Assembly: GCA_905221615.1 (NCBI GenBank)
Contig: CAJNDT010003235.1
Coordinates: forward strand, 690,560-754,559
Reading direction: 5' to 3'
DNA: 64,000 nt
Origin: Symbiodinium sp. CCMP2592
Taxonomy: Eukaryota > Sar > Dinophyceae > Suessiales > Symbiodiniaceae
Positions 22,281 to 32,272 of the stretch are shown piece by piece. Each line of letters starts with the position of its first letter. Position 1 is the stretch's first letter. The notes under the pieces are model-generated. The model was not told where the DNA came from. It did not search any database and saw only the letters and a list, made by a program, of their open reading frames with translations. The position numbers and the translations under genes are program-made.

Positions 22281-22456
22281 TGGTTTAGGCTGCTGTCCAC
22301 CACCCGAAGTCTGTTTATGGTTTAGGGTTTAGAGTTTAGGGTTGAAGACCCTGAAATAGAATAGGCGTTCCTTTAAGGGGATCCTATAAAGGGGTCTATA
22401 GGGGATCTATGAAGACTCTGATGATAAACCCTAAACTCCTAGACCTAAAGACCCGA

Positions 22457-22560
22457 ATATAGGGGCACTAATAATTAGAATAGGGTTTTGGGGCATTTTA
22501 TACTATAAGTATACTCAGGAACCCCACGATAGTATTGGTACTAATCTAGGCCCCTATACT
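22457..22560. mobile_element. MITE-like palindrome, family F
   Basis: TATAGGGGCACTAATAATTAG pairs loosely with CTAATCTAGGCCCCTATA. Related AATAATTAGAATAGG sequences occur at 19969 and 30342. Weaker ends than other families. Confidence 0.5.
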
Positions 22561-23114
22561 AGTCCCTAAACTCTAAAACCAGGCCTTGAATGCCTGAATG
22601 GTGGCAGCCATGCCGGTCCGAATCAATAACCGGTCGACCTCATAATCGAACAGTCGAACAGTTATCCACTCAACAACTTCTGGGTTGGCCCCAAACGACA
22701 ACATAGTCTGATTCTGTGTAGTTCACTTGTATTTCGGGAGCGAAAACGACCCACGGCTTTTGGCTTCCGGGCCCCTGGCAGCGTGACGTTGCTTGATTTT
22801 TGAGTGCACGCACAAGAAGAAAAGTTTCGGATTCTGGGTGCACGAACTCGAAGGTCGAGGCTTTTCAGCTTGCCAGGGTTCTAGAAGGGTTGACATAAAG
22901 CTTAGGACAAAAACAAAACCTAAGAGCCTAACACCCTAAACCTAAGACACTTCCCCCTAAATCCAAAACCCTAAAACAGAAAGCAAAGGCGAACCCTGAA
23001 ACCCCTCAACCCAAAACCTCTCTGATGGCACGCCTTCCCTCACCCGTGGCTCGCGGAGATCGGGGGGTCCCTTGGCTGCTGGAAGCTGAATTTGGGGTCA
23101 GAAGGTGTGCTTCC
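22561..23114. other. No feature recognised
   Basis: Unique DNA with sparse CCCTAAA words (22940-22985). Nothing coding. Confidence 0.4.
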
Positions 23115-23237
23115 AAGGGTAAGAGGGACCCTTAATAAGGACCCCTAGGTATATACCCTTAATATAGCTATTACATGCCCATTATATAGCTCGTTATAGA
23201 GTAGGGGTCCCCATTAAGGGTCCCTCCCTTTCCCCTT
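23115..23237. mobile_element. MITE-like palindrome, family K
   Basis: Arms AGAGGGACCCTTAATAAGGA and CCATTAAGGGTCCCTCCCTT are imperfect inverted repeats around an AT-rich centre. Single copy. Confidence 0.55.
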
Positions 23238-23327
23238 TGAGTGCGGCATGGGCCTTGTGGGGTTCAATATAGGTTGGACGGGGCCTTACGTGCTTCTATG
23301 TGGGTCTGATGTGTTTTAGTCTTGCAA

Positions 23328-23538
23328 AATGAATGAACAAACGAACGGACGAACGAACAAGTGAATAAGCGAATGAGCAAATGAATGGGTAGCGATGAAG
23401 AATGAACCAACGCAGGAATGAACGAACGACTGAACGAATGAATGAACGAACAAAGGCACGAACGAACGAACGAACGAATCAACGAACGAACCGATTTCTT
23501 GTTCAATGAAGGAGGAAGGAAGGAAGCAAAGATGAACA

Positions 23539-23573
<35 letters not shown>

Positions 23574-23640
23574 TTGTCCGTTCGTTGGTCCGTCCGCCTG
23601 CCTGTCTGGATGGGATGGATGGATGGATGCAGATAGTATA
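23328..23640. repeat. GAAC, TCTG/TCCG and GGAT tetranucleotide blocks
   Basis: Three successive four-base microsatellites: GAACGAACGAAC-type (23330-23500), CTGTCTGTCCGTCC-type (23540-23600) and GGATGGATGGATG (23608-23630). They lie just past the 3' end of the methyltransferase gene. Confidence 0.9.
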
Positions 23641-23861
23641 TAGACGGCCATTTTGTGTTCCTATCTGTACTAAATAAAGGAAGTAACTCAGGCTTGGGAA
23701 GGCCGGCTGACGTGCAGGCAGACAGTGGATGGTATGATATGGTATGTATACAGGCCAGGTTTTGGGCCTTAAACCCACGGGCTTGCGCAAAAAATAAGGG
23801 AAAGCTTCGGGACTTCGGTGGTCGGAGGCCGAAGTTGAGACACGCACCACGGATTTCTCGT

Positions 23862-24656
23862 CTACAACTCCTCTGTTCCAGGAGCTCTCCTTCCACACAG
23901 TGCTTGCTGGACCTTCCATGTGAAGAGGCCTTCGCTTTGCCACGTCACTGAGCCGGAAAACTGCCCCATGCTTCGGAAGCAGGGGCCCATGAGATTCCAG
24001 TAGGAAACCACCCAAGATCCTGGCCTCAAAGCTTCGGCGAGGCGTGAGAAGCCTTCCATCAACTCCTCCGGGAAGAGCACGGAATTCGCGAAGATGATGT
24101 CCGCATCGGAGAAATCCACATCCAGGAGGCTGCCATGAACGAAGCTTGGGGGGATGAGGTCCTTCGCAGTTCCTGGGCCTTCTAAGCGTTCTAACCGCCT
24201 GGCCGCCTCCTGTGCTGCCAGGGATCGACGCTCCACGACCTCTACACCAGTGGCGTTCAGGCCCAGCAGCGCTGCTACCAGCACCGTCTTGCCGGTGCCG
24301 CTTCCGAGGTCGTAGTAACGGGCGCCGGGTTTCAGGCCCAGGCATCGCAACATGGCGGCCGTGGAGGAAGGGTGGATCTCTCCATAAAGATATGTATCCT
24401 CAGCAAGCTCTTCCTTGGATCCCTTTGCATGCTGGATGTGTTCTCTAGCCACCTCCACGCTGTCCAAAGACATCCAAGAAGCGTTCAGAGCTTGCTCGTC
24501 GTATGCCTTGCTGAGGGCGTCTAGGATTTGGGGCATATGCTCTTGATGAGCAGCACCAGCTGCAGCATCGGCACCCTCGACATCACACTCTGATGGAGGG
24601 CTTTCGCCAAAGGCGATACAGAGTGTATAGCCAACAGCCATGTGCCACAGAATCAT
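23862..24656 (-). CDS. DOT1-family SAM-dependent methyltransferase
   Basis: A 264-residue intronless frame. The ATG at 24656 is preceded in frame by TAA, so the 5' end is complete. Visible family features: YGEIHPS at 91-97 (counterpart of the DOT1 YGE loop), SAM motif I DLGSGTGK at 116-123, acidic motif II GVEVVE at 137-142, HGSLLDV near 174, ADIIFANSVLFPEEL at 185-199 (counterpart of the DOT1 VNNFAFGPE segment) and SVTW at 236-239. Known DOT1 enzymes methylate histone H3 Lys79. Here the catalytic fold is nearly alone, and the N-terminus (MILWHMAVGYTLCIAF) is hydrophobic like a signal sequence, so the substrate may not be nucleosomal. No neighbouring gene; it is surrounded by repeats. The methyltransferase assignment is firm, the substrate unknown. 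Confidence 0.88.
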   Translation of the reverse strand: MILWHMAVGYTLCIAFGESPPSECDVEGADAAAGAAHQEHMPQILDALSKAYDEQALNASWMSLDSVEVAREHIQHAKGSKEELAEDTYLYGEIHPSSTAAMLRCLGLKPGARYYDLGSGTGKTVLVAALLGLNATGVEVVERRSLAAQEAARRLERLEGPGTAKDLIPPSFVHGSLLDVDFSDADIIFANSVLFPEELMEGFSRLAEALRPGSWVVSYWNLMGPCFRSMGQFSGSVTWQSEGLFTWKVQQALCGRRAPGTEEL

Positions 24657-25201
24657 TGCTGTGCTTTAGAAACCCCGAACAATCGTGTCTGGGCTTTGGT
24701 TGCGGCTATTCATGACAAGCCTTCACGAAGCGAGGATCCCGCCATGAAGTTCTCTACACACCATATCAGACCCTAGACGAGAAACCCAATCCCAAACCCG
24801 AAACTTGAAACCCCACAGACTCTGGACCCTAAGCCTTTTTGGCTTCGGACCCACATCCGAGTCATCCGAGCTTGCTTCGGATCAACGACAGAGGCCCAGG
24901 TTCAGAGATACTTTACGAGTATTAGGGTTTCGGCTTTAAGGTGTTAGGGCTTAGAGCTCATGGATTTCTGTAGGGCGATAGGGTGCAAGGCTTCTTTGGG
25001 CAGTCGAACGAAACAACAAAAAAGGACATCGCCAGAAGGACGAATCGGTTCTTGGATCAGCCTTCACGGGCCTTCATGAGCTTTTATTGAGGAGTGAGAC
25101 GACGGGCCTCCGGGTATACGGCTACCGCGCACTGAAGCTTCTACATACATTCATACGGTGCAGGGCGTAGAACATAGACTTGTTCGAAGTTCAGGGGTCA
25201 A
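24657..25201. other. Upstream region of the methyltransferase gene
   Basis: Unique sequence with no TATA-like box I can defend and no LE leader element of the kind seen at 49-64 kb. Nothing else recognised. Confidence 0.4.
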
Positions 25202-25339
25202 GGGTACTTATCAGTCGGGTTATTAGCAGGGTAACCATGCATATAACCCATATTAGGGGACTTATAGCCCCACTTTTAACTACCGGGTTATAAGTTATAA
25301 GTATAGTTACCCTAGATGTAACCCTACTTATAAGTACCC
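25202..25339. mobile_element. MITE-like palindrome, family G copy 1
   Basis: Ends GGGTACTTATCAGT and ACTTATAAGTACCC; inner GGGTTATTAGCAGGGTAACC opposes GTTACCCTAGATGTAACCC. About 138 bp. Confidence 0.6.
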
Positions 25340-25534
25340 ATGAGATGTGAGAGCTTCGGGGTCAGGCTTGCTGCACTTCCTTGCTACAACACTTGGTTCC
25401 CTGATTCTTTCGAGAGCCCTACTGCACCTTGTGAGACCTTGTGGTGCAGGGACCCTGAAGCAGGTGTCCTAAGAGGGGGGCGTGACCTATGCAAGAGCAT
25501 CTGCTGGCGTTGAGAACAAGCAGCTCGGTGTCAA

Positions 25535-25655
25535 GGGACTTAGTAACTGGTTATTTTAGGGACTTATAAGTACCACAACCCCACTTACGGTCCCTTTTAG
25601 GGTACTGATAAGTCTACTTACTACCCACTTACTAAGTCCCCCGACCCTCCAAGTA
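25535..25655. mobile_element. MITE-like element, family D copy 2 (left end lost)
   Basis: The right end GTCCCCCGACCCTCCAAGTA is intact and GGACTTAGTAACTGG marks the left inner arm. The outer CTTGGAGGGTCG of the left terminus is missing, so this copy is 5'-truncated relative to 22145-22280. Confidence 0.75.
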
Positions 25656-26873
25656 GCAGGACCGCAGCTTTGCACGTGGCCTCCCTGGAATGTTGAAATG
25701 GCATCACAAGCACCCTCGACTCTGGAACCTTAACGGGCCCTACTAAAGCATAGATTCCCAAACCCCTAAACCTGAAACCCCTACATGCGAAGCGAACGAC
25801 CCCACCCTACCCGAACGGCACGCTCACCCTCAGGCTCCGGCGGTAATTCCTCCTTTCGCAGGGCTTATTGTTGGATTCGTGTTGGAGTTGTGGTTTAGCT
25901 TTGTCGGACATGCGGCCGAGAACAGGTGTTGAGAGGACTTTGGGCCAATTGGGTCTTGGGTCTAGTAGGGTGCGACAGCTAGTCCTTCCTGCTTGGTGCA
26001 ACAAGTCAGCCTTTGACATCAAGGACTATCGGTCCCTTTCGGCAAGTGCATGCCAAAAGACGCCCCTGCCTGACTTCCCGACAAGAAAGTTGCCACAAAG
26101 TGCTGAGTACCCTCAACCCTAAACTCTACAACTGAAGGCCCTAAGCCATGCCTGAGAAAGCAGATGGAAACTAAACTTCAGGGGGTTCGCGCATCCACGT
26201 TGTGGGAGCAGAGCACAACACCTCCTCAAGCTGAAGCTAAGGGGAAAATGCGAAACCCTTGTGACTCATAAAACCTAGCGCACCCACAGGCTCTATAGAT
26301 CATAGAGGGCTTTTCCGCCCCCTAAGCCGTAAACCCTGAAAGCTGAATCCCATGTAGGCCCCTAAACAAACCCGTACCCTAAGTCCTAAACCCAAGAAGG
26401 TCTCTGACATCCGGGCCTGTCACGATCAAGTCTTGACCTCTCGGTCCCGCTCCCGACACCACCCTTGGTCCGTCACACTTTGGGGCCTTGAGGCTTTTTA
26501 CCCTAAACCCTGAACCCTATACACTTAACCCCAAACCACCCCAAACCCCAAACCCTAAACAATAAGCCCAAAACCACCCCAAACCCAAAACCCTAAACCA
26601 ATAGAACTTTTCGGAACTTGAGGCAGGGCTTTCGGGGCTGCAAGCTTCTGGCAGTTTCCGCATGTTGCAAAAGATCTCGCTCTTGTATTAGGGTTTAGGG
26701 ATTAGGGATTAGGGTTTAGGGTTTAGGGGCTACAAACCTTCTGGAACCCTCATAACGTAGGAGCACTGACACTGGCCCTGTTTGGGATTCAAAGACTGCG
26801 GGTTCTAGCAGTTTGGGTTTCGTCTTTTATAGGGGGTTCAACATGGGGACGATGCGGATCTGGGGCTTGGTGG
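25656..26873. other. No gene recognised
   Basis: Unique DNA with degenerate CCCTAAACCC words (26500-26600) and a TTTAGGG run (26690-26725). The plus frame 25868-26122 and its minus shadow show no recognisable domain. Confidence 0.4.
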
Positions 26874-26959
26874 ATATGGGAGCTTCCGAAAAGAGGGGAC
26901 CCTAATATGGCACCCTGCCCCAAAATAAGGTACCCCCTAATTTTCGGACACTCCCGTAT
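26874..26959. mobile_element. MITE-like palindrome, family E copy 3 (diverged)
   Basis: ATATGGGAGCTTCCGAAAA and TTTTCGGACACTCCCGTAT are imperfect inverted ends; the centre differs from other E copies (CACCCTGCCCCAAAATAAGG). Confidence 0.65.
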
Positions 26960-27600
26960 GGGTTAGGGGGCTTGAGAATTTATTTAGGGAGAAGGGTTTA
27001 GGATTTAGGTTTTCGTTTAAGAGTGTGTCGGGCTTTTGCTCTTGCATTCACACATGTTGGGGCTCACACTGAGGGTTTAGGACTTTGCATTAGGGTTCCG
27101 GGTTGAAGGTTTCGGCTTGGATCTACAATGACCCGGAATCTAAAACCCTAGGCCTCAGACAATTGCAAGGTCTTGACAATGCCTGATGCAAGGTTGGCGA
27201 TGTGTAAGGGTTAGGGAAGCTTGGGAGATTTCAGATCAGGAGAAGCAAAGGCCTAAGCCCCAAACCTTACAACCTAAGCTGTCGACCATAAACCTCCAAC
27301 CTATACACACAGCTACATCCAACACAGTCTTCATTCACAGCCTTAGTGCCGAAACCGGTTTTCGGGTTCAGGGCTGGGGCTAAATGCTTGAGGCTTAAGG
27401 CTGGATTCGGGCATGTTGGGGTCAAAAGCAGCACATCTGGTCTCTGTAGCAAACGGATGGAGGATGGAAAGGTCCACCTTCTTTCAAGCACCCTCTGAGC
27501 CTCCCGCACGATATCATCATCCTCACGTGGGAAAAGGAACGCTTGACCATCAAAACTGAATCCGCCAACAATCACCAGAGTTCTGCACTGACCCTATTCC
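26960..27600. other. No gene recognised
   Basis: Unique sequence with TTTAGG words. A 102-codon minus frame (27267-27575) has no recognisable motif. Confidence 0.4.
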
Positions 27601-27905
27601 CTATTGCCTACATCTGGCCCTGAAACCCAAAACCCTACCCCGCAGTGTAGTCGCCCCAATCCGGCCACCAGCAAGCATAGGCTAACCACACATCTTATGC
27701 CATATACCCCCCCCTACGCTTTTACTTCAATTCTCGACCCGCCTAACACTTCAACCTTCCAAAACACCAATACACAAAGCACCTCCCAACACAAAAGCAA
27801 TAATCCCAAAACAAAGCAACCCACCAATAAATACAACAATCCATCACACAATCCAAAACCCAAAGCACCTAAACAAACCCTACCCTCAACCATAAAATAA
27901 CCCAT
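27601..27905. other. G-depleted A/C-rich tract
   Basis: For about 300 bp the plus strand is almost free of G, made of CCA, AAC and CAA words. The 98-codon plus frame (Pro/Asn/Thr/Lys) is a composition artefact. Confidence 0.6.
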
Positions 27906-27914
27906 ATCCTAATA

Positions 27915-28250
27915 TGGGTGTGGGGAAAGACCCTAATCGAAAAATCACCAAAATATTCGCCTCGGCCCCGGCCGAAGCGGTCAGAGGTTCCTATTCGGAT
28001 TCCTCTATCCCCACCTCTTAATCCCCTTTCCAGTGACCCCACCCCCAAAAAAACCACCCCCCCCCCACCTGGAAACGTGTCGATGAGCCCCAGGTCCCAC
28101 AGTGAATTTTCGCCTTCTCCAGTGGATTTTGGTCTTCTGTAGGCAGTCCCACCCAATTTTCTTCCCCCCTCCCCCCTCCTCCCCCCTCCCCCCTCCCCCC
28201 TCCCCCATCGCCTTCCCCCCCCCCTCCCTTCCCTTCTCCACTTGCTGACA
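27915..28250. repeat. C-rich polypyrimidine stretch
   Basis: Long C-runs with T (28040-28070 and 28165-28235). Gly/Arg/Glu frames on minus are artefacts of this. Confidence 0.8.
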
Positions 28251-29685
28251 GTGCGAGTTTTGTGCAGCTTGCTGCAGATACTAGCCACTCGCCGCATGCC
28301 TGTACAGCCGGGCCGAGGCGGACGACGCGCAGCGTTTCAAATTATAACCCTTGTTTTGCACCCGAACCCGCAAACCCCAAAGACACACACGTTGAACGTC
28401 GCCCAAACCCTAGACCATAAGGCTCCAAGAGCCTGAAATCCATGAGCCCCAAACACGTCTCGGCTGGCTGAGGGCCCAGCTCGAACAGGTCCTGGCGGCG
28501 GGCACGCTGTGCAAAGCTGCTGTTCAGATACGTGAGGCCTGAAGCTAGGGTTTAGTATCATGATTAGCAGTATAGGATTTAGGATTTGGCCTGAAAAGTT
28601 GCTTGCTTTTTAAAGGGCCCTTTTGGATGAAAAAGCTTAGGGTTCGGGGCTCCAAGAAGCTCATGAGCCTCCAAGCGCCATCGTAAACCAAAAGCTCTGG
28701 ACCAATTGCCTCTTTGGGTGTCGATGAACCGACGACCCCAGGCCTTAAACCCCAAGATTATTTATAAGTAGGGCTCTATACTTGACACTAGCGGAAACCA
28801 ACAGTGATCCCAAATCGATACCTAGTTAAACACCAAGCAAGCGGAAGATTCGGCATCACCCAGCCCTACAGCACTCCGGTGCAGGGTTTGGGTGCATAGC
28901 GAAGTATTACGAGTTGTTCGAAGAACAGCTGGAGCTTACAAAGAAGAGTTCTTGCTGTCAAAGCCATTGCCCAAAAAGCCCAACACCCCTTTAGTTAAGC
29001 AGTTTACCTCAAATCATACTAAGGACAGCTCTATGACTCAAAGAATACTCCTTGACAACGGAGCATCTGGGCTCTCGGGGCATCGCAGTGCTCTACGAGA
29101 CTCTACCATCAATTCCAGTGCGTTGTCCCGTTATCAATAATGAAACGATTTAGGACGCTTATGAGGTGTCTGGGGATACATGTACCCGAAACCCTGAACC
29201 GGAACCATGAACCAAGCCTGAGGCTGCTAAGCCCTTGAAAACTCCATGACGCCAGCAAAACGCCACGCCTACCAAGGGAGCGCGGCTGTCGGTGTCACCC
29301 CTGGATTGGGGGCACAAGCTTTTCCCGAACAGAACCCAGGGATGCATACGGAACCGGTTCAACCCTAATTCCTAGATCCCATCAGCCCCACATCCTAAAG
29401 TCTGAACCACCCTTGCATCCTGATCCCTATCAAAAACCAAACCCAAAATTCAAAATGCTGGACCTAAACCCTAAACCCCCAAACCCTCAACCCCAAACTT
29501 TAATCTTACACTTCACCTAAACCCTTTCAGCCCTAAGTCAAGCGACCTGCGCCTTGAACAAAACCCTATGCCAAACTCCATGAAGCCAGATACCCCCCCC
29601 CCCCCCATGCAGCCCTAAACTAAACGCTGGACCGTCGATTTCTGCATGCCATGCTCGGTAGAGCCTGTGAAGCTCGGCTGGGGCC
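28251..29685. other. No gene recognised
   Basis: Unique DNA with scattered CCCTAAA words (29460-29525) and a C-run at 29595. The plus frame 28892-29140 (82 residues, starts MHSEVLRVVRRTAGAYKEEF) has natural composition but no domain I know. Confidence 0.35.
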
Positions 29686-29750
29686 TACTTGGAGGGTCGG
29701 GGGACTTAGTAACTGGTTATTTTAGGTACTTATAAGTACCATAACCCCAC
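29686..29750. mobile_element. MITE-like element, family D copy 3 (left half only)
   Basis: Starts with the intact terminus TACTTGGAGGGTCGGGGGAC and continues to about ACCATAACCCCAC, where it breaks off. The right terminus is absent. Confidence 0.75.
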
Positions 29751-30120
29751 CGAGGTCCGCACAATTCTATTCCCTTCAATTTCGATTAGAAGTCTTGGTT
29801 GGCTTTAAAGTTACCATACTAGTAACATATGGTAGGCTAACCTGGTTTCCTTGCCATGCGAACTAAGAACTAAACTCCTTCACGAGAGCTCTGCAAAGCC
29901 TACAATGCCACAAACACCCAAACATACCCCAGAAAAAAAAAAAAAAGAAAACGCATGAAGACCCTGCAAGAACCCCAAACAGACCCCATAAAAGACCACA
30001 TGCAGAACCTGCAAGAACGCTCTCAAAACCCTCTAAAGACCCCATAATCTTAAGCGCCCCATTCCCCGATGCCAGGGCCCCGCGCATGTCTTGTTTCGGC
30101 GCAGCCTCGGCTTTGGGGTT
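29751..30120. other. No feature recognised
   Basis: Unique DNA; an A-run at 29933-29946 is the only notable feature. Confidence 0.4.
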
Positions 30121-30243
30121 GCTTTGGTTTAGGGTTTAGGGTTTAAGGGTTTAGGGTTTAAGGGTTTAGGGTTTAGGGTTTAGGGTTTAGGGTTTAGGGT
30201 TTTGGTTTGGGGAATTTGGGGGTTTAGGGTTTAGGGTTTAAGG
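30121..30243 (+). repeat. Telomere-like run (TTTAGGG)
   Basis: About 15 units with TTTAAGGG variants and a short GTTTTGGTTTGGGGAATTTG interruption. Confidence 0.9.
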
Positions 30244-30974
30244 AGGATGCGGGCAGACTTGGAAAGATGGGGCTCCAGTGCTGGCTCTGATTCGGGTTTG
30301 CGGGGTCAGACGGGGCAGTTTTCACCTCGGAAGCCAAGGGCCTCAATAATTAGAATAGAGATCCATTTAAAGGGTCCTATAAAAAGATCTATAAGGGATC
30401 TATAGTAGGGCTCTACATTGGGAGCCTCAATAATTTGGATAGGGTTTTTGGGGCCCATGATACCATAACTATAATCAGGAACGCCTAAAATCTCGGCTTC
30501 CGGACACTATGCCCTGTCCGCAACGACCAAGCACGGGAATGTCCGGAAAGCTGGGACGCTGCTACACATCCCCAACTCGGGGACTCGAGGTCAATGCCAT
30601 CTCGTCTCAAAGCCCCCATCCGGATTTAGGTGTGTAGATGTCATTGCTTGGAATTCCGGCCCCAAACTCGGCCACGCACACGCACGAAAGATAACTGTCG
30701 GCCCTCCCTGAATCCCCAAAAACCCCAGGAAACACCGCAGTCCCTGAAGCTCCTAGCCGGCCCCAGCCCCTCCACGGGCCGCAATGCCAGAAAGTGCCGC
30801 CGAGCCGCTGCTTTAAGCTGAAGCCGCAACACTGAGAAGCTGAATGACTTCGGAGCCGAAACCGCTGCTTCCGGGGGGGGTTTGGGGCGTAGGACTTCGA
30901 GACTTTTGAGGATTTAGGGCCAGGGTTTAGGGTCCCTGGAGGGCTTCGGAACCCCTACTTCCAGGTTCATGGGT
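30244..30974. other. Decayed MITE remnants, no gene
   Basis: CCTCAATAATTAGAATAG (30342) and CCTCAATAATTTGGATAGGG (30426) are two copies of the family F left end about 84 bp apart, with TAGATC-type units between. A 63-codon frame here is not recognisable. Confidence 0.45.
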
Positions 30975-31047
30975 TGTTATAAGTGGGTTATGAGTAGGAT
31001 AACTATGGTTATAACCATAGTTGTCCTACTTATAACCCCACTTATTA
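30975..31047. mobile_element. MITE-like palindrome, family G copy 2
   Basis: An almost loop-free hairpin: ATAAGTGGGTTATGAGTAGG and its complement CCTACTTATAACCCCACTTAT, joined through ACTATGGTTATAACCATAGT. Shares GGGTTAT/ATAACCC words with the copy at 25202. Confidence 0.7.
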
Positions 31048-31782
31048 CTACTCCAAGTATACTCTAGGCCCTAATCCCCAAACTTATGCTTTCGGAGCTT
31101 CCCGGTCTTCGAAGAAGGCTCGAAGATACCAAGAACTTTACAATGGTTTCGTTGGGGTTCGCTGACAGGGGGGTTGTGGGCTTTGCATTTTAGAGCGCTT
31201 TTTTGGTTCACAAAGTTCAATGTAGGGTTTCTTGAGATATTGTGGCCGAACAACAAGGCCTAGCTGCTCTGAGGAGAGCACCCCAAGCCGAAGCACTGTT
31301 CTACTGTGTCATACACGCCCTGGAAAGCTTTAAGTATGGCATCCCTGGAGATCTCGAGCGTCGTAGCACTTCCGGGTCAAGACGTTATACTTTAGGTTTG
31401 GGTGATGAGGGCTGATTTTTCGGACTACAGTCGTCGAACGACAGCTATCCCGCAACTACTTGTTACGACCATAAAAGTGCAGGCGAAGGATGCGTTCCCC
31501 TTGCGCGAAAGTGCTAGAAGACATCTCAACAAGGCCTTCGCATTCTGCGAATCCCGCGAACTTCCCGGATACGCTGCTACAAGCTGGACGCCCTAAATCC
31601 CAAAACCTGAAAACGAGACTCTGAACCGCGAATCCCTAAACTAAACCCTTAACCCCAAACTTGAACCCTGAACCCTAAAGCCCGTGGCCGGAAGGTGAGC
31701 TGGGCCCCCTGGAGCCCCCACGCTTCTGCTTGGCTGCCTTCGCCCGGGCACGAACCTGGAGGCGGACAAAAAACCCTGACAA
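31048..31782. other. No gene recognised
   Basis: Unique sequence; open frames under 65 codons only. Confidence 0.4.
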
Positions 31783-31870
31783 GCCTTAATGATTACCTAT
31801 ACTGTTTTGGGGGTTGCTTATTATAACTATAGTATAATGGGCCCCAAAACCCTACTCTAGACATTAAGGC
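31783..31870. mobile_element. MITE-like palindrome, related to family F
   Basis: GCCTTAATG and CATTAAGGC close the element; inside, GTTTTGGGGGTTGC opposes GGGCCCCAAAAC around TATAACTATAGTATAA. Confidence 0.65.
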
Positions 31871-31960
31871 CCGTTGAAACTTTGGGCCGCAGTGTCCTCT
31901 GAAACGATGCGGTTTAGGTTGAAAGAGCTCAGCGTCTAAGAGCCTGGGGCATCGGCCTAC

Positions 31961-32066
31961 ATGGGAGTTTCCGAAATTAAGGGTACCTTATTTAGGGGTC
32001 CTTATAATAAGGATCCTACTATTTAGGGTGCTATATTAGGGTCCCTATTTTCGGAAACTCCTACAT
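31961..32066. mobile_element. MITE-like palindrome, family E copy 4
   Basis: GGAGTTTCCGAAA and TTTTCGGAAACTCC form the ends. The centre TAATAAGGATCCTACTATTT is nearly identical to copies 1 and 2, which implies recent common ancestry. Confidence 0.75.
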
Positions 32067-32156
32067 CAAAACCTCCAAAAGCCCCGAGTCCCTGAGCCTC
32101 CTAAGCCCTACCGGCACCAACGGGCGAAATGCAGAACTGCTAAGCTGTATACCTGA

Positions 32157-32272
32157 TACGGCTGATGGACAAAAATCCTGCATTACCCATAATAAGGAGT
32201 TTACCATAATTCCCATAGTCTAGGGTCATTAAGGTCATGCAGAGTTTATATCATCAACCGTATCATACTTTT
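32157..32272. mobile_element. MITE-like palindrome, family C copy
   Basis: Ends TACGGCTGATGGAC and TATCATCAACCGTA; centre CATTACCCATAATAAGGA as in the copies at 13308 and 21735. The left arm resembles the nested copy (GATGGACAAA) and the right arm resembles 21735, so the two halves match different relatives. Confidence 0.75.

Noticed and set aside
23264-23896. 210-codon minus ORF with SFVRSFVRSF-like repeats
   Set aside because: It translates the GAAC and TCTG/TCCG microsatellites and overlaps the true methyltransferase stop. It is a composition artefact.
27604-27900. 98-codon plus ORF rich in Pro/Asn/Thr/Lys
   Set aside because: The region lacks G, so stops are rare by composition and no motif is visible.
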